Assembly: GCA_947493325.1 (NCBI GenBank)
Contig: CANLQI010000001.1
Location: 181,001 to 245,000, forward strand
Direction: 5' to 3'
From: an uncultured Sphingomonadaceae bacterium
GTDB taxonomy: Bacteria; Pseudomonadota; Alphaproteobacteria; Sphingomonadales; Sphingomonadaceae
Length of the DNA stretch: 64,000 nt
The notes beneath the pieces were generated by a model. That model saw only the letters and a program-made list of their open reading frames with translations, searched no databases and was not told the origin of the DNA. Positions 62,290 to 64,000 of this stretch are shown here, piece after piece. The translations under genes were made by a program, and so were the position numbers. Position 1 is the first letter of the stretch; each line of letters starts with the position of its first letter.

Positions 62290-63903
62290 TTAGCTGAATG
62301 CTTTTCCTTCTGCTTCCTCGGCCCTGGAAATCACTGTCTCCTCGGCGAGTGGCACGCTGCGATAGGCGAGTATCAGCAGTATCAGGCCGATCGGCACGAC
62401 GGCCAGAACCGATAATATGCCCACCGATAGATTGTCTCCCATTCGCGTGGACACATAGCCCGCCATATAGGGCCCAAGGGCGAGGGCAATGAGTGTCGTT
62501 GCAAGGAAAAACGTTGCGGTTGCCGTGCCACGCATACGCGGCATGACCAGCTCCTGTGTCGTGGCCGCAGTTGCGCCCAGGGCTGAACTGCTGAACAATG
62601 ATATCATGAAATTCAGGACGTAAAACAACGGCACACTGTCTGTGGTGAATGCAATGATCAGCGGTATGACGGGCGCCAGCAGTCCGAACATGACAACCAG
62701 CAACCGGCCCGCTGCATTGCGTTCGCGCAGCCAGTCGGACATGCGGCCGCCGATGATGACGCCCAGAAATCCGCCCATCGCGCTGCCCCCGCCGACCCAG
62801 AAACCGATCGCGCTTTTGGATTCGCCCAGCACGCGCTCGGCATAGGGCGCGGCCCAGAATGAAACCGAGTAGGCGATGAAGGCAACGGCGCCATAGCCCA
62901 ATATCGTGTATAAAAAGGCAGGCGATCCCCATATCAGCTTGAAGGTGGGGGCGTCACGTTCGCGAAGGGACGTCGCCCATGAGATAATGGCGTAATAGCC
63001 GATACCGACAGCAATCCATTGTGCCACGCTGCCCGTTGCATACACCAGCCCGGCCACGATTAACGCGATTGCGGCCGCGGCCATTATGTTATTGGCAAAT
63101 GCGCGCCCGCCGCGCCGGGCCGCCGCTATCAGTGTGAAAGGCGGAATGACGGCGAACAGTTCCTGTGTAAATCCCTTGAACGGCTGCTTGCTGGGCTTGG
63201 CGGGAATGCCATCGATAAGCCCGCGCACCGGTTCCTTAAGCGAATAGACCCAAATCGCGAGCAACAGCCCGGGTATGCCGACCGCCATAAAGGCAACCTG
63301 CCAACCGACCAGACCGCCAGGCCCGCCGCCCGGATAGGCCTGATTCCAGTTTTCCACGATCAGCCCGCCGATCGCGAGCGATATACCGCCGCCCAGATAC
63401 AGACCGGCGGAATAGATAGCGAGCGCGGTGCCGCGCATTTTTTTGGGAAACCAGTCGGATATAAGCGAATAGGCAGCGGGGCTGGCAGTGGCTTCGCCCA
63501 CGCCCACACCGATCCGCGCCGCGCCAAGCTGCGCGCCGTTTTTCGCCAGGCCCGACAATGCCGTCATGCCCGACCACAGCGCGAGGCCGATGGTCATCAG
63601 CTTGGTCCGGTTCCAGCTGTCGGCAAGCCGGCCCAGCGGAATGCCGAACAGCGCATAGAATACGCCAAATGCCGTGCCATATAAAAAGCCTAGATCGGCA
63701 TCGCTCAGGCCCAGATCGGCTTTGATGTCATTGGCGAGGATCGAGATGATCTGGCGGTCGATAAAGTTGAACACATAGACCAGGAACAGGATAAACAGCA
63801 CATACCAGGCGTAAGGCTCGGCTTTAACCGGCGGAGTAATTTCGGTGGAGGTTTGTGCCTCCGCATTGTCCAGAACATTCTCCGTGCTGCTATCTGTGCT
63901 CAT
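62290..63903 (-). CDS. Spinster-type major facilitator superfamily transporter
   Basis: A 537-residue inner-membrane protein with twelve helices. NFIDRQIISILANDIKADLGLSDADLGFLYGTAFGVFYALFGIPLGRLAD is the N-terminal signature of the spinster branch, found often in sphingomonads; the A-motif is GRLADSWNRTK. A polar N-terminal stretch rich in Ser, Thr and Glu precedes it. The ATG at 63903 is chosen over the longer track start. The substrate, perhaps a lipid-like or aromatic molecule, is unknown. Confidence 0.9.
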   Translation of the reverse strand: MSTDSSTENVLDNAEAQTSTEITPPVKAEPYAWYVLFILFLVYVFNFIDRQIISILANDIKADLGLSDADLGFLYGTAFGVFYALFGIPLGRLADSWNRTKLMTIGLALWSGMTALSGLAKNGAQLGAARIGVGVGEATASPAAYSLISDWFPKKMRGTALAIYSAGLYLGGGISLAIGGLIVENWNQAYPGGGPGGLVGWQVAFMAVGIPGLLLAIWVYSLKEPVRGLIDGIPAKPSKQPFKGFTQELFAVIPPFTLIAAARRGGRAFANNIMAAAAIALIVAGLVYATGSVAQWIAVGIGYYAIISWATSLRERDAPTFKLIWGSPAFLYTILGYGAVAFIAYSVSFWAAPYAERVLGESKSAIGFWVGGGSAMGGFLGVIIGGRMSDWLRERNAAGRLLVVMFGLLAPVIPLIIAFTTDSVPLFYVLNFMISLFSSSALGATAATTQELVMPRMRGTATATFFLATTLIALALGPYMAGYVSTRMGDNLSVGILSVLAVVPIGLILLILAYRSVPLAEETVISRAEEAEGKAFS

Positions 63904-63992
63904 GCAAGGCATCCTTTTGTCATTTGGCAAAAGAAACGCTAGCAGAGGATATGGGTATAGCAAAGCGAACATATCACACAGGAGACGCTTCT

Positions 63993-64000
63993 ATGCAGCG
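63993..64000 (+). CDS. Start of a further rightward gene (partial)
   Basis: AGGAGA lies eight bases before an ATG at 63993, divergent from the MFS gene. Only M-Q and part of the next codon are inside the window, so the gene cannot be named. Confidence 0.4.

Overview
The window reads as chromosome from an alphaproteobacterium, most likely a member of the Sphingomonadales (Sphingomonadaceae-like). The clues are a DUF2793 protein beside a gene transfer agent tail remnant, a DUF6607 protein beside a TonB-dependent haem receptor, a PhhA/Lrp pair, a spinster-type MFS transporter, a WS/DGAT acyltransferase and a CnoX-LON domain pair. The genus is not settled by the sequence. Most of the window is ordinary core metabolism. 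The unusual material is in the intergenic DNA, which carries several families of palindromic repeats.

Region by region. 0-9 kb: a membrane-anchored lipocalin-like protein overlapping dxs, a Zur-like Fur regulator, a 50-residue membrane protein overlapping exported msrA, an aspartate aminotransferase overlapping a fused pabB-pabC, then phhA divergent from an Lrp-family regulator. 9-16.5 kb: a haem-uptake pair (TonB receptor plus DUF6607) behind a Fur-like box, a LysR regulator divergent from a two-domain lipoprotein, an EEP-family nuclease and a Crp/Fnr regulator. 16.5-22.3 kb: a sterol-desaturase-family hydroxylase, an alpha/beta hydrolase, WS/DGAT with a histone-like tail, tRNA-Gly(GCC), and the thioredoxin-TPR (CnoX-like) and LON-domain pair. 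22.3-28.7 kb: marC, a lipoprotein, folD, yggT, argB and a queuosine precursor transporter all run leftward; a CNT nucleoside transporter runs rightward.

28.9-42 kb: mutS and maeB diverge around a copy of a 180-bp palindromic element. Then come a decayed amidohydrolase, a hybrid sensor kinase, trmB, a diguanylate cyclase, metK with a 16-bp perfect palindrome upstream, and lnt. 42-52.4 kb: a secreted protein of unknown function, a VOC protein, a DedA/YqaA protein, an AGCS amino acid symporter, a DUF2855 protein, an Xre-RES toxin-antitoxin operon with its own promoter, a glutathione S-transferase, DUF202 and a cNMP-binding patatin. 52.4-58.8 kb: a class II aldolase, an ECF sigma/anti-sigma pair and a fasciclin protein, separated by repeat blocks, then a truncated gene transfer agent tail protein with DUF2793. 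58.9-64 kb: an OmpA-family porin with codon use unlike its neighbours, ugd, a Cu/Zn superoxide dismutase and an MFS transporter.

Genes are tightly packed and many neighbours overlap by ATGA, so translational coupling is common. No complete prophage, CRISPR array, rRNA, transposase or replication origin was seen. The best candidates for something new are the gene transfer agent tail remnant fused to a repeat, the lysine-rich tail on WS/DGAT, the two large palindromic repeat families, and the palindrome upstream of metK.
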